A stretch of 64,000 nt of DNA from Saccharina japonica (Eukaryota > Sar > Phaeophyceae > Laminariales > Laminariaceae), in the NCBI GenBank assembly GCA_008828725.1, contig MEHQ01001493.1, forward strand, positions 308,884 through 372,883. Reading direction: 5' to 3'. The notes below the pieces were generated by a model, which was given only the letters and a program-made list of their open reading frames with translations, was not told the DNA's origin and searched no databases. This document shows, piece after piece, positions 12,801 through 20,300 of the stretch (positions within the stretch are counted from its first letter, which is position 1; every line of letters begins with the position of its first letter). The position numbers were made by a program, and so were the translations under genes.

Positions 12801-12841
12801 CGGCGGCTGTCAAGGCCGGGGATGATGGACGCGCGGAGTTC
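628..12841 (-). CDS. MMS19: MMS19 homologue, HEAT-repeat adaptor of cytosolic Fe-S protein assembly (partial, 6 exons)
   Basis: MMS19 is the targeting subunit of the CIA complex (with CIAO1 and FAM96B/CIA2B). It hands Fe-S clusters to nuclear and cytosolic DNA-repair and replication enzymes such as XPD and DNA polymerases. Six minus-strand exons were placed: 12,841-12,608, 10,020-9,792, 8,478-6,998, 5,805-5,533, 1,996-1,538 and 897-628. Their order follows the family. The strongest matches are a block with LAAVLNKLAPGQELD and LAWTVKAVAMRG, the WRQRFF motif, the junction RQRFFVQ/TFPKLLAAARGA, and FRAVQCLMGLTALPYSRLHP near the C-terminus. The last four splice junctions agree in reading phase. 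Visible coding is about 960-980 codons against roughly 1,030 in the human protein, inflated here by Gly/Ala/Pro runs. The N-terminal third, about 130 residues between the first two exons, and the final exon are not seen. MMS19 is recognised from memory of the family. No search was run. Confidence 0.88.
1538..1996 (-). CDS. MMS19: MMS19 exon with an in-frame Gly-Gly-Gly-Ala array
   Basis: 153 codons, phase 0 at both ends (acceptor TTTCGCCAG/ACG, donor CAG/GTAGCG). It opens with TFPKLLAAARGA, which continues the WRQRFFVQ of the previous exon exactly as in the family. It ends with LLALLHLARGVPPEA and a HEAT repeat (LEAVVVALVQALGSEYP). Between them lies a 12-bp tandem repeat coding about eight GGGA units, then an acidic stretch with TDSDDDS. 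Confidence 0.87.
1855..1955. repeat. 12-bp C-rich minisatellite inside an MMS19 exon
   Basis: About eight near-identical units of a C-tract interrupted by one G. Read on the minus strand it codes Gly-Gly-Gly-Ala repeats in the MMS19 frame. The 12-bp unit keeps the frame whatever the copy number. Confidence 0.9.
3514..4337. mobile_element. Non-autonomous DNA transposon candidate, 24-bp perfect terminal inverted repeats
   Basis: The ends are perfect inverted repeats of 24 bp beginning CTATGCCAATGGGAAAGC, at 3,514-3,537 and, inverted, at 4,314-4,337. The 824-bp body has no long open frame. Part of it (about 3,700-4,115) matches 39,050-39,460 in reverse orientation, for example the block GACGCAGTCGTTGGTTT, so it is a dispersed family. 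No clear target-site duplication was found. Confidence 0.7.
4143..4175. repeat. Perfect 14-bp hairpin
   Basis: AAGATCGGCTTGAG, a five-T loop, then its exact reverse complement. A third copy of ATCGGCTTGAG follows at 4,184-4,194. It looks like a bacterial terminator but lies inside the transposon candidate, so it is most likely an internal structure of that element. Confidence 0.85.
4985..5330. repeat. Dispersed repeat with partners at 33.6 kb and 63.55-63.79 kb
   Basis: The part at 4,985-5,050 (ACCCCCGGGATTTC...ATCCCGAAGGGGA) recurs at 33,600-33,660. The following part (GGTTTCTGAATGACC, TAGAGCTCCTCA, GTGACCACCCTCA, CAGGTGCACCTCTACCG) recurs in the same orientation at 63,550-63,790. No coding capacity was seen. 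Confidence 0.7.
5533..5805 (-). CDS. MMS19: MMS19 exon with the RQRFF motif
   Basis: 91 codons, phase 0 at both ends (acceptor AATATCAG/GCC behind a long pyrimidine tract, donor CAG/GTGAAA). It encodes AAFGIALGEGGEALRTDAEG and ends VSPLWRQRFFVQ. This equals the human segment reading GFSLLMSD...VRIMFRQRFFTD. A Gly/Ser insert separates the two blocks. Confidence 0.87.
6061..6860 (+). repeat. Poly-G-led dispersed repeat, long copy
   Basis: It starts with a G tract plus GTACTCATTTGTTGCTTGCC (a sub-type), then a second G tract with TGTACTTCATGTCGGCC. It runs through the landmarks CAAGCGCGAAG, GCCTCTGAGG, CACTACGTGATC, GGCACCCTGGTTGTCTAG and TATAAATATATCATATATTTAT. The same landmarks occur in the same order at 13.0-14.2 kb (inverted) and 55.2-55.7 kb. 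It has no recognised coding region or class. Confidence 0.7.
6998..8478 (-). CDS. MMS19: MMS19 large central exon, low-complexity rich
   Basis: A 1,481-nt exon. The acceptor TTTTTCACGCACAG leaves two bases that complete the codon begun by the previous exon, and the donor CTG/GTGGGT is phase 0. It opens with TFLPGLASELTLAALDVTLK and GAELLAFIRGD. It passes through long Ala, Pro and Gly runs and ends with the conserved blocks QCLAAVLNKLAPGQELD and LAWTVKAVAMRG...ELVEMLCGLL. The human protein has only short linkers where the homopolymeric runs sit here. The opposite strand shows a long open frame that is only a shadow of this exon. Confidence 0.88.
8836..8875. repeat. Poly-C tract in an MMS19 intron
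   Basis: About 25 consecutive C followed by CT-rich sequence. Similar G or C homopolymers of 10-25 bases occur at 8,525, 9,484, 10,600, 16,117, 25,319, 26,560 and 51,036. Confidence 0.85.
9050..9360. repeat. GGGTC / GACCC arrays in opposite orientations
   Basis: Imperfect GGGTC repeats at about 9,050-9,150 face a GACCC array at 9,170-9,360. The latter ends in about ten perfect GACCC units preceded by CCCGG variants. The two blocks could fold back on each other. No gene is present. Confidence 0.8.
9520..9760. repeat. Degenerate copies of the poly-G-led repeat
   Basis: Inverted fragments with CCAGGGTCTTATGGTCA and ACGACTACGGCCGTGCACGACATGAGTACACCCCC are separated by C tracts. Confidence 0.65.
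9792..10020 (-). CDS. MMS19: MMS19 exon, mid-protein HEAT repeats
   Basis: The donor GCCG/GTGGGT leaves one base, which the next exon completes (GCC), so this junction is consistent in phase. It encodes ENALIVIQTAVPPLLQLLLP and ALERALSSLVELSDIPGVFE. This is consistent with the human segment around QALSAVSTHPSIVKETLPLL. The acceptor is either CGCCAG/GAG (used here) or seven bases upstream at TTTGAG/GCG. Confidence 0.75.
10320..10511. repeat. ACC / CCAACA low-complexity stretch beside an assembly gap
   Basis: (CCA)n runs at 10,323-10,352 and 10,480-10,511 surround CCAACA-rich sequence and run directly into the gap. The gap is flanked on the other side by about 25 C, so it was probably caused by simple sequence. 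Confidence 0.85.
10512..10598. other. Assembly gap, 87 N
   Basis: Unresolved bases within the MMS19 intron, between (CCA)n and poly-C. The true length is unknown. A missing MMS19 exon could lie here only if the real gap is longer than shown. A further single N is at 20,747. Confidence 1.
10876..12392. mobile_element. Possible 1.5-kb relative of the TA-flanked MITE family
   Basis: The left end (GGGGTGGGCTAATGTAG, TAAATAGGACCTACGGTACAC) is almost identical to the start of the MITE at 15,966. The right end (TTTTTACCAAACATAGTTGGCCCTATT, then CTATGGTCCCGTA) resembles the opposite end of that MITE, with an insertion of about 35 bp. The 1.4 kb between is unlike its surroundings and has no long open frame or recognised transposase. 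The alternative is two unrelated MITE fragments. Confidence 0.45.
12608..12841 (-). CDS. MMS19: MMS19 exon, most N-terminal one visible
   Basis: Acceptor CATTTTCAG/G. It encodes ALTAAVCVAAQGLSDMIT then VGEDDVKRVVGELVAVLVAP. This matches the human segment around residues 330-380 (LAALHSLTACLSRSVL...LSNILQDCRHHLCEP) in spacing and helix pattern. The donor is ambiguous: CACG/GTAGGT at 12,607 is the better site, while GTCGGT at 12,671 would remove a poorly conserved basic tail. Confidence 0.7.
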
Positions 12842-12934
12842 CTGAAAATGTGGGGTGGGGGTGGGAGATATGGAATGGGATGGGGGAGGGGGGGGAGAGG
12901 GATAGCATTGGGGTTGGGGTGTTAAGGGGTGTTA

Positions 12935-13018
12935 ACCCCTTAAGAACTGGTCCCCCGTTTTGGGGGACAAACTACTTGGCATTAGTGTGGGATACGTTTT
13001 TCAGTTCTGAATGGGTTA
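12935..13018. mobile_element. Short inverted-repeat element
   Basis: TTAACCCCTTAAGAACTG at the left and CAGTTCTGAATGGGTTAA at the right bracket a core with GGGGACAAACTACTTGG. A sister copy in the other orientation lies at 17,362-17,452, and related fragments at 9,413-9,440 and 24,955-25,030. Confidence 0.7.
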
Positions 13019-13021
13019 AGG

Positions 13022-14228
13022 TTATGATCGTATCGCGTAGTGTGTATATGGTAAGGCACCCACGAGGCAGATATACGGTGATACCCATTGCTGTCTCTGG
13101 AAGTGGCCTGTAGACAGTAGAGCACCAGAGTAAGAGAGTACTGACCTTGCTAAGTGAGATGAACCGTTGAAGGATATCATCATGAGTGTGGTGGATTCGA
13201 AATATATCAGGGGTTTCCACTGGTACCTTTATGGGTACTCGGGCGGGGACCGGGGATATGTACGAGTACGAGTTGTTACTCGTGTTTGAAATATAATACA
13301 ACTCTGTTCACCTATCTAGCACCTGGGATTGGTGCTTGGTCAGCCCCCTTCTGAGCTAGAAGGGGGATAGCCTCTGATCATAAGACCCTGCCTGACCCAG
13401 GCGTGTCTATAGGCCACACAATAAACTAAATCAATTCATTGGAGGCTGTCGTCCATACGCAAGTCCGCCTCAGAGGCGGTTCTTAGAAGGATGCAGCTCA
13501 CCCTCATTGCGACTCGCCCAATACCTAACGGCGCTTCGAGCTTGGTGCAAACAATGTCTGTCTGGTCGGTGAAAAACCCAACGTGCTCCGTCCCAGCGGT
13601 ATAGGGAGTGCTCCGTCCCGGCATTGAAGGGATGCGAGGGTCTATAGTCATACGACTACGGCCGTGCACGACATGAGTACAGCACCCATACCCCCCCCCC
13701 TCCCCCCCATAAATATATGATATATTTATAGGTTGGGTTGGCGTCGGTTGGCAACGACGCTGTAAAACACGCCACTCGCTGCGTGAGCTAGACAACCAGG
13801 GTGCCGTTTTTTTTTTATTTTTTTTTTGGCGGTCACCAAAGCTGGCGGTCGAGTAGATCATTTGTGCGGGGTGGAGAACCTTTGCTCCGCACAAGGGGAA
13901 TGGTCGTATCACGTAGTGTTAATATGGTAAGGCATCCGCGAGGCAGTTACATAGTTAAAACCCATTGCTGTCTCCGGAAGTGGCCACACCAGAAATTAAA
14001 TTAACTCATTGAAGCTGTCGTCCATATGCAAGTCCGCCTCAGAGGCGGTTCTTAGCAGGATGCAGCTCACCCTCCATGCGACTCGCCCAATACCTCACGG
14101 CGCTTCGCGCTTGGTGCAAGCAATGTCTGCCTGGTTGGTGAAAACCCAGCGTGCTCCGTCCCGGCATTGTAGGGATGCGAGGGTCTATGGTCATATGACT
14201 ACGGCCGTGCACGACATGAGTACACCCC
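13022..14228 (-). repeat. Poly-G-led repeat, tandem copies
   Basis: Read on the minus strand, two head units (13,430-13,690 and 13,996-14,228) alternate with body units (13,022-13,115 and 13,700-13,985). The body has CACTACGTGAT, GGCACCCTGGTTGTCTAG and TATAAATATATCATATATTTAT. The head has GAGTACA-C tracts, the GGGATGCGAGGGTCTATGG landmark and GCCTCAGAGGCGG. This is the clearest place to derive a consensus. Confidence 0.75.
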
Positions 14229-14416
14229 CCCCTCTTTCTCCCACGACTCTTGAACTCCGACTTTGTCTAGGTCGCGCTTACTTACTTGTTCGGCTATTTC
14301 TATCCTCTTGCGCTCTTCCGTGGCTAATCCGCATACGTCCCATAATGCTATCCTCAGCTTCTTCTCCGTCTTCACTATTCGCTGGACTCTTGTCTTTTGT
14401 TTAGTCTCCGTCGTTG

Positions 14417-14782
14417 CTACTTCTGTGTTCTCTTCTTTGGCTTTTCTTTCTGTTTCCGTTTCCGGTTTTGTCTTCTTGCTCTACGCCACTGCTTGTATTT
14501 CTCTCCCATTCCCTTTGGGCGACGTTCTGTTTCCTGCCTCCCCTTACCTCCGTTCGCCCTAGGACTACGTCTTAGGTTCGCTATTCCATTAGCTATACAT
14601 ACCCTCCACCCTAGTATTCTAACCCATGCCGACGCCTTTTCTGTTTCTAACCTCTGCCACTCCATGGTCGCTTTCGGTTTTAGCGTGACTCGAAAATATT
14701 CTCCCTCCAGTTCTACTTGTCCTAATGCAAAGCAGTATAGTGCTATTTCGTTGCACTTCCTCTTGAAGTCTATTCTCGTCAT
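14417..14782 (-). CDS. Unrecognised 121-aa open frame beside a large palindrome
   Basis: The frame MTRIDFKRKCNEIALYCF... has a mixed, protein-like first half with several aromatic residues and a strongly basic Lys/Arg-rich tail. It sits immediately left of the 349-bp inverted repeat at 14,801-15,149 and between repeat copies, so a mobile-element origin is likely. I do not recognise the family. It could also be a chance open frame. Confidence 0.3.
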   Translation of the reverse strand: MTRIDFKRKCNEIALYCFALGQVELEGEYFRVTLKPKATMEWQRLETEKASAWVRILGWRVCIANGIANLRRSPRANGGKGRQETERRPKGMGEKYKQWRRARRQNRKRKQKEKPKKRTQK

Positions 14783-14800
14783 GTCGCTAGGAACTCAAAT

Positions 14801-15149
14801 TACCAGCACTACTACTGTAATACTTTACCCATCCAATCGTTATTTCTCCACCCACCCTGCCTCGCCGCCTTTCGCCTAATCTCTTCCGAGACTACCTCTA
14901 GCTTGTATATGTTCATGTTTGTAGTGGGAAGTGTTCAAGTTACTGGGGCTTCCCAATCCTAGTACTGACCGTAGTACTGCTAGTACTAGGATTGGGAAGT
15001 CCCAGTTACTTGAACACTTCCCACTACAAATATAAACACAGACAAGCTGAAGATAGTCTCGGAAGAGGTTATAGGCGAAAGACAGTGAGGCAGGGTGGGT
15101 GGAGAAAGAAAGACTGGAAGGGTAAAGTACTACAGTAGTAGTGCTGGTA
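14801..15149. repeat. 349-bp near-perfect palindrome (fold-back element)
   Basis: Arms of about 170 bp meet near 14,975. The inner 50 bp of each arm (GTAGTGGGAAGTGTTCAAG, CTTCCCAATCCTAGTACT) match with only one extra base. The outer parts (CTTCCGAGACTA, CCACCCACCCTGCCTC, CCAGCACTACTACTGTA) carry a moderate number of differences. Confidence 0.9.
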
Positions 15150-15301
15150 TTCGGCGGGGTGGGGTACTACAAAGGGGGAGAGCAAACCTACCGTTTGGTC
15201 TCGGGTCGGTTGTATGGTTGGTGCTAAGAGTTGCAAGAAATTATGGGTTCCAATCTACAACCCTGCTTTGTTTTGGACCGTCGTTAAATATCGTCCGACT
15301 A

Positions 15302-15638
15302 CGATTTTGTTTTTTGTCCATCCCATTTATTATCTTCGCCCTTCCTTTCTCTCAACTTCCTAGCCGTAACTCAGATCCGGGGTCACAAAGTAGGCTCTTC
15401 TCCCTCCTCCCCCACTACGGTTCTTGCCTTGCTTTTTCTCGCGAGAAGATTTCAGCACTTTCTTCCCTCGTCGACTTGCGTCGGATTCCGCCTACCCCCG
15501 CCACGAAGGCGCTCTCAGCAATTGGTTCCTCTTTTTATTTTTCAAATAAAGTCAAAATCTCTCACCACGGTGGGATTTGAACTCGGGTACCAATGATAGT
15601 AGTCTTTGAAGCTGACCACTACTCTACCGGGGCGACCG
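15302..15638 (-). mobile_element. tRNA-derived SINE, copy 1 (full length)
   Basis: On the minus strand it begins with a tRNA-like head containing GGTAGAGTAGTGGTCAGC (A-box region) and GAGTTCAAATCCCACC (B-box). A 200-bp body follows (GCAAGTCGACGAGGG, CGTAGTGGGGGAGGAGG, GACCCCGGATCTGAGTTAC, AATAAATGGGATGGAC), then an A-rich tail. Four further copies are in the window. Confidence 0.85.
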
Positions 15639-15899
15639 GCTTACGTCTACTCGTATATACAGCGGCGCGTTGTGCTGACAAAGTTTCGACGAGGGAGGGT
15701 CCACCCAGACATGTACTAAACGAAGGTGTTGAGGACAGCCGAGAAGTCTGTTTGGCGGTCATGTTGAGAGCTTCTCGCGGCTCGCTCCGTTTAACGTAAT
15801 TCCGGTCTACCAGTATGCAGTGCCATCTCGTGGTGGCGGGATAGCTCCTGTTATTAATAGTACGCGTACGAGCTCACCCTTATCGCGCGATGACCCCCT

Positions 15900-16127
15900 C
15901 CTCTCCCCCCCCCCGACTTTTGCTCGGTCTCGAAAGGGATGCGCGGCCAATGGTCAAACGACTATTACGGGGTGGGCTAATGTAGTAAATAGGACCTACA
16001 GTACACCCAAAAAAAGTATACCAAGTATATAATTCCCTATTTTTACACACAATATTTGGTCCTATTTGCTATGGTCCTCCGTATTATGAATAAGGCAAGC
16101 AACAAATGAGTTCGCCCCCCCCCCCCC
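15900..16127 (-). repeat. TTGTTGCTTGCC repeat interrupted by a MITE
   Basis: The sequence TCTCGAAAGGGATGCGCGGCCAATGGTCAAACGACTA is cut by the MITE at 15,966-16,085. It resumes as TAAGGCAAGCAACAAATGAG before a C tract. The uninterrupted form is at 25,321-25,400. Confidence 0.85.
15966..16085. mobile_element. TA-flanked MITE, copy 1
   Basis: About 118 bp with ends TTACGGGG...GTAAATAGGACC and GGTCCTATTTGCTATGG...CCGTA. Its target is known from an empty copy of the host repeat, which gives a TA duplication. There is no coding capacity. Confidence 0.85.
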
Positions 16128-16202
16128 CCCCCCTGCCCTTCGCCGCTGCCAACCCCTTCTCCTTTTTTTTCCGGTGTGCCTGGTCGGTGTTTTTTTTCGC
16201 AG

Positions 16203-16355
16203 CTTTGTTCCCGGTTGCCACCCCAACATCGTGGACTACGTGTCGTGCAGCTTCGACACGCTCGCCATCGTCATGGTGGCCGAGTCTTGCGACCTTCAGG
16301 AGCTCCTGTCTTACAAGCTCCCCTTGGAGTCCATGGGTAGAGGTGAAACCATGAG
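16203..16355 (+). CDS. Kinase exon: end of helix C, strands 4-5, hinge
   Basis: The acceptor TTTTTTCGCAG leaves one base completing a split codon. The exon reads FVPGCHPNIVDYVSCSF then LAIVMVAESCDLQELLSYKL. The donor ATGAG/GTGAGC is phase 2. The preceding N-lobe exon must end in phase 2. Confidence 0.85.
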
Positions 16356-16916
16356 GTGAGCCGTCGCGCACGCCCCCGCAACGACTACTGTCGTCTCCTC
16401 CCTCTGCTTCTTGTGTTGGTACGTACGTAGGCGTTATTTGTTTAGTTCCCTACCCAAAAACAGTCCCCCCCCCCCCCGATGAACCGCCGTTTTGATTATT
16501 TCGAAAAAACAAAATACCTTACGCGTACAGTACATAGAAAGATTTGCTCCGTTTGCCCTTGAAAATGTGTACAATATGTTCATGTTTGTTATGATAACTG
16601 GCATGGCATGACGGTAAGAAACGGTGTGCGTGGGGGGCTGGTTTGTGGTCTTTTTCGCGTTTTTGCGCAACAGGCGGAGGGAACTTGAGTCACGTCACGC
16701 TATCGTGGGGGCCCCGCCCCCCGAGTTTTATGGTTTTAGTTTTCCCTGCGTTATTTTTCCGTGTTGTGTAAATAGACTGCTCTGTTTTAGTGCTGTTTGG
16801 TGTGCCTTTCCGTTCCGCTCGGTGGGGCGGAACCGCGGCGGCGAGAAAAGGAGCGGTGGAACAATGTGACACAATGGAGCGCGCCTATTAATAGCCTGCG
16901 GGCAACAACAACCACC

Positions 16917-16970
<54 letters not shown>

Positions 16971-17051
16971 CACAACAACAACAACTAACAACACAACAAC
17001 AACTAACAACAACACCAACACAACAACACCACCACCACCACCACCACCAAC

Positions 17052-17090
<39 letters not shown>

Positions 17091-17140
17091 ACAACAGCAC
17101 CAACACCAACACCAACACCACCACCACCAACAACAACAGC

Positions 17141-17195
<55 letters not shown>

Positions 17196-17287
17196 TCAAC
17201 AATAACAATAACAATAACAATAACAATAACAATAACAATAACAATAACAATAACAATAACAATAACAATAACAATAACAATAACAAT

Positions 17288-17318
<31 letters not shown>

Positions 17319-20300
17319 GTATGATAGAGTAGGTACTGCAGCAGCTTTTAAGGGACCCTATTAACCCTTTCAGAACTGAAAAAACTGTCCTACTCTAATT
17401 CCAAGTAGTTTGGCCCCAAATACGTGGGATCAGTTCTTAAGGAACCCTATTAAGAGTGCGTCGGGGCGGAGAGGTCCCTTATATCCCAACGTCCCTTTTC
17501 AGATTTGGCCCCACTTAAGGGACCTCCTACTGTAGTCGGCCGTTTCACGGGACAGCAAGTGCCTTACAAAGGGCCGATACGATGCGGAATAGGGGACAAA
17601 AGGACGGCGCACGTTGGTGGGTTCTCCACGTCTGGCACTTGGAGAACATGTGACTAGTTTTTCTAACAATATATGTGGCGTTTTTCAAGCGGACGACATT
17701 GTGTAGGGGACGTGGGGTGGGTTTCTTTTTTGAGTGCTGTGTCCACTATAGGGGGGTGAGGTCCCTTAAAGTGGGCAAGAAGCGGTGCGCAGGAACTTGA
17801 GGTCCCTTGTATGTACCGTTTTCCCTTGTCCCTTATAAGGAGGCTATGATGAGATACTATATGATATTGTTATATTAGATGATATAGGGCCCATTGTATC
17901 ACCAGCAACATTAACATTGACAACAGCAAATCACCGCGCGCTACGCTTGGACCTAACGCTGTCCTCTTAGCAGCAAAGATGTCAGGAGACAAACAGCAAC
18001 CTTCACACCCCTTGACAAAACAGGAACTTTGCCTTGGACATGCCCTTGACTGACCCCAGACTATCAATAGGCTCTTTTATTGCGGGGGGGCATAGTCAAT
18101 AGGACCCAAGCGGGCATACGTAGTCAATAGGGACCCAAGTTACACACAAAAAAATAAATACATTCATATTTTTGGACCTAAGTTACACCCAATGTATATA
18201 TTCATATTTTTGCTAACAATACCTGGTCCTACTTACTATGGCCCCCCGTCTAGCGTGGGACACTCGGCCCTATGATACACCCCTTGACAGCGCTTTTTTT
18301 GCCTTGTTTGACATGCCTCTTATTGTTAATCTTGACATATTTGCCCCCAACAGGTTCTTCGCTGGGGGCGTGAAAGGCTTGATGTACCTCCACTCTCGAG
18401 GCTACACCCACATGGATGTGAAACCGGCGAACTTCATGACCGACAAGGCGATGAGCAGGCTCAAAGTCGGCGACCTGGGCTTCGCGGGACGTGAGTTCTA
18501 CGGGTGCCTGGACCCCAAAATAATCGCTCCGCATTCACAGCAGTACGTACGTACGTACGTACGTACTGCTGTATAGTAGTCACACCACCAAAATGTTGAA
18601 ATAATCGGTCCGCATTCATACGTAGTGCGTAGTTTGCAGGCAGTGGATCGACAGCAGTCACCTGCCAGGGTTGTAGGAGTAGTAGTGCTCTCCGGCTCTC
18701 TCTCTCTGTCTTGTCTCTCCGGCGTGCAAGTATGAGCGGGTCTCGAATATCTCCCGGCGGCGGCGGCGTGTTTGATGCGACTGGGGACGTTACAGAGTAA
18801 GTACAGCAGTACAGCAGCAGTACACCGCCGTCACACGCCCCAAGAAAACGCGCTGTAAGTTCTCTGGTACTGGCGGCCGCGTCTGGGATGCCCTACAAAA
18901 AAGCACTGCCTGCCTCTGACCTGAGCAGAGCAGGGGGCCACCTCGCTTCCGTGTTGACGTTTTATAGAAGGCCTGGCTCGACCTTGCTAACCCTTACCAG
19001 GTACTTCGTATATTCAAAATTAGAATTGCAGTGTCCTGAAACCTAAATCTGACTTTAATTCCAAGTGTTTTATGTCCACAACGATAGTGCGGTACTATTT
19101 TAAGGGCGTAAGTTATAACCCTTTTAGTGTTGCACTGCTGTGCAGAAACCTGAATCTGGCTCTAATTCCAAGTGTTTTGTCCCCATATCGGGAGTGCGCT
19201 CCCTAGTTTAAGAGCCTAAGTAGGCCCCTTGTATAAATAGTGCAGCACTGTACATACTCCTAAATACGACTTTGTTTCCAAGTGCTTTGTCCCAACTACA
19301 GGACTGCAGTCCTTAAGGTGTCTGAACGAGTTTTAAGTGCTGCTGCAAAACTCCCACGAATGTATGTTGCTATTCTGCACTTGTTCCTAAACTGCACTTA
19401 CAGAAACCTGAATCTGACTGTAATTCCAGGTGTTTTGTCTCCATCACGGGAGTGCTAAGGGCCTATTTTAATGGCGTAAGTGGACCCTTTCTAATAGTGC
19501 TGTACTGTACACAAACCTGAATCTGACTGTAATTCCAAGTGTTTTTGTGTCCGTATCGGGAGTGCTAAGGGCCTATTTTAATGGCGTCAGTGGACCCTTT
19601 TTAGTGCTGCACTGTACAGAAACCTGAACCTGACTCTAATTCCAAGTGTTTTATGTCCTTAACGATAGTGCGGCCCTACTTCAAGGGCGTAAGTGGACCC
19701 TTTTTAGCGCCGTACTGTGTGTGTGTTCTTCACATTAAACCTTCCTTTCTACCCGTCGACATCCAGCACACCCAGTGTCCGTGCCGATTCTTCATCCTAA
19801 GAAAGATACCAGTTATGTGGTCACAAAACTACGACACAGAGATACTACGCGCAGTGCAGTAATTAGAGCAGACAATGAAACGCCATATACGACAGGCAAG
19901 ACCTACCCTGCTAGCAATCCAGGTTCATGAAAGAGAAGAAGATAAAAAAAGGAGAAAAAGGAGAAAAAACGAAAAGGGAAAAGGGGGGGAAAAAAAAAAA
20001 AAAAACATAATAAAGCAAATCAACAAACAATCAAACAACCAAACAGAACATGACAAAAAAGAAAGAAAGAACGTGTCGTGCTTGTCCCAGGGGAGATGCG
20101 ACAGACAATAAAATCAAATTAAATGAAACGAAATGAAATGGAATGAAAAACAACGCAAACAGAGCAAGCCTAAGAACGACAGGAAAGGACAGGCAACCGG
20201 AGCACACCAAAAGCACCTTTCAGGCAGCCGAGGCAGGTTTATACCCGTAGTACGGACAGGTTCTACCAGCTAGTCGGTCTGGTACCTTGCTACCCTGTCT

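Larger units (their letters stand above)
16356..18353 (+). other. Kinase intron 1: microsatellites and MITEs
   Basis: It contains the 400-bp AAC/AACAAT array, an inverted-repeat element at 17,362-17,452, unremarkable sequence to 18,080, and MITE copy 2 (18,083-18,250). The rest has no recognised feature. Confidence 0.7.

Noticed and set aside
15560-15640. Functional tRNA gene
   Set aside because: A and B boxes are present, but the acceptor and other stems do not pair and the sequence continues into a SINE body repeated elsewhere.
16888-17316. Poly-Leu and poly-Val minus-strand frames
   Set aside because: Translation of an AAC/AATAAC microsatellite.
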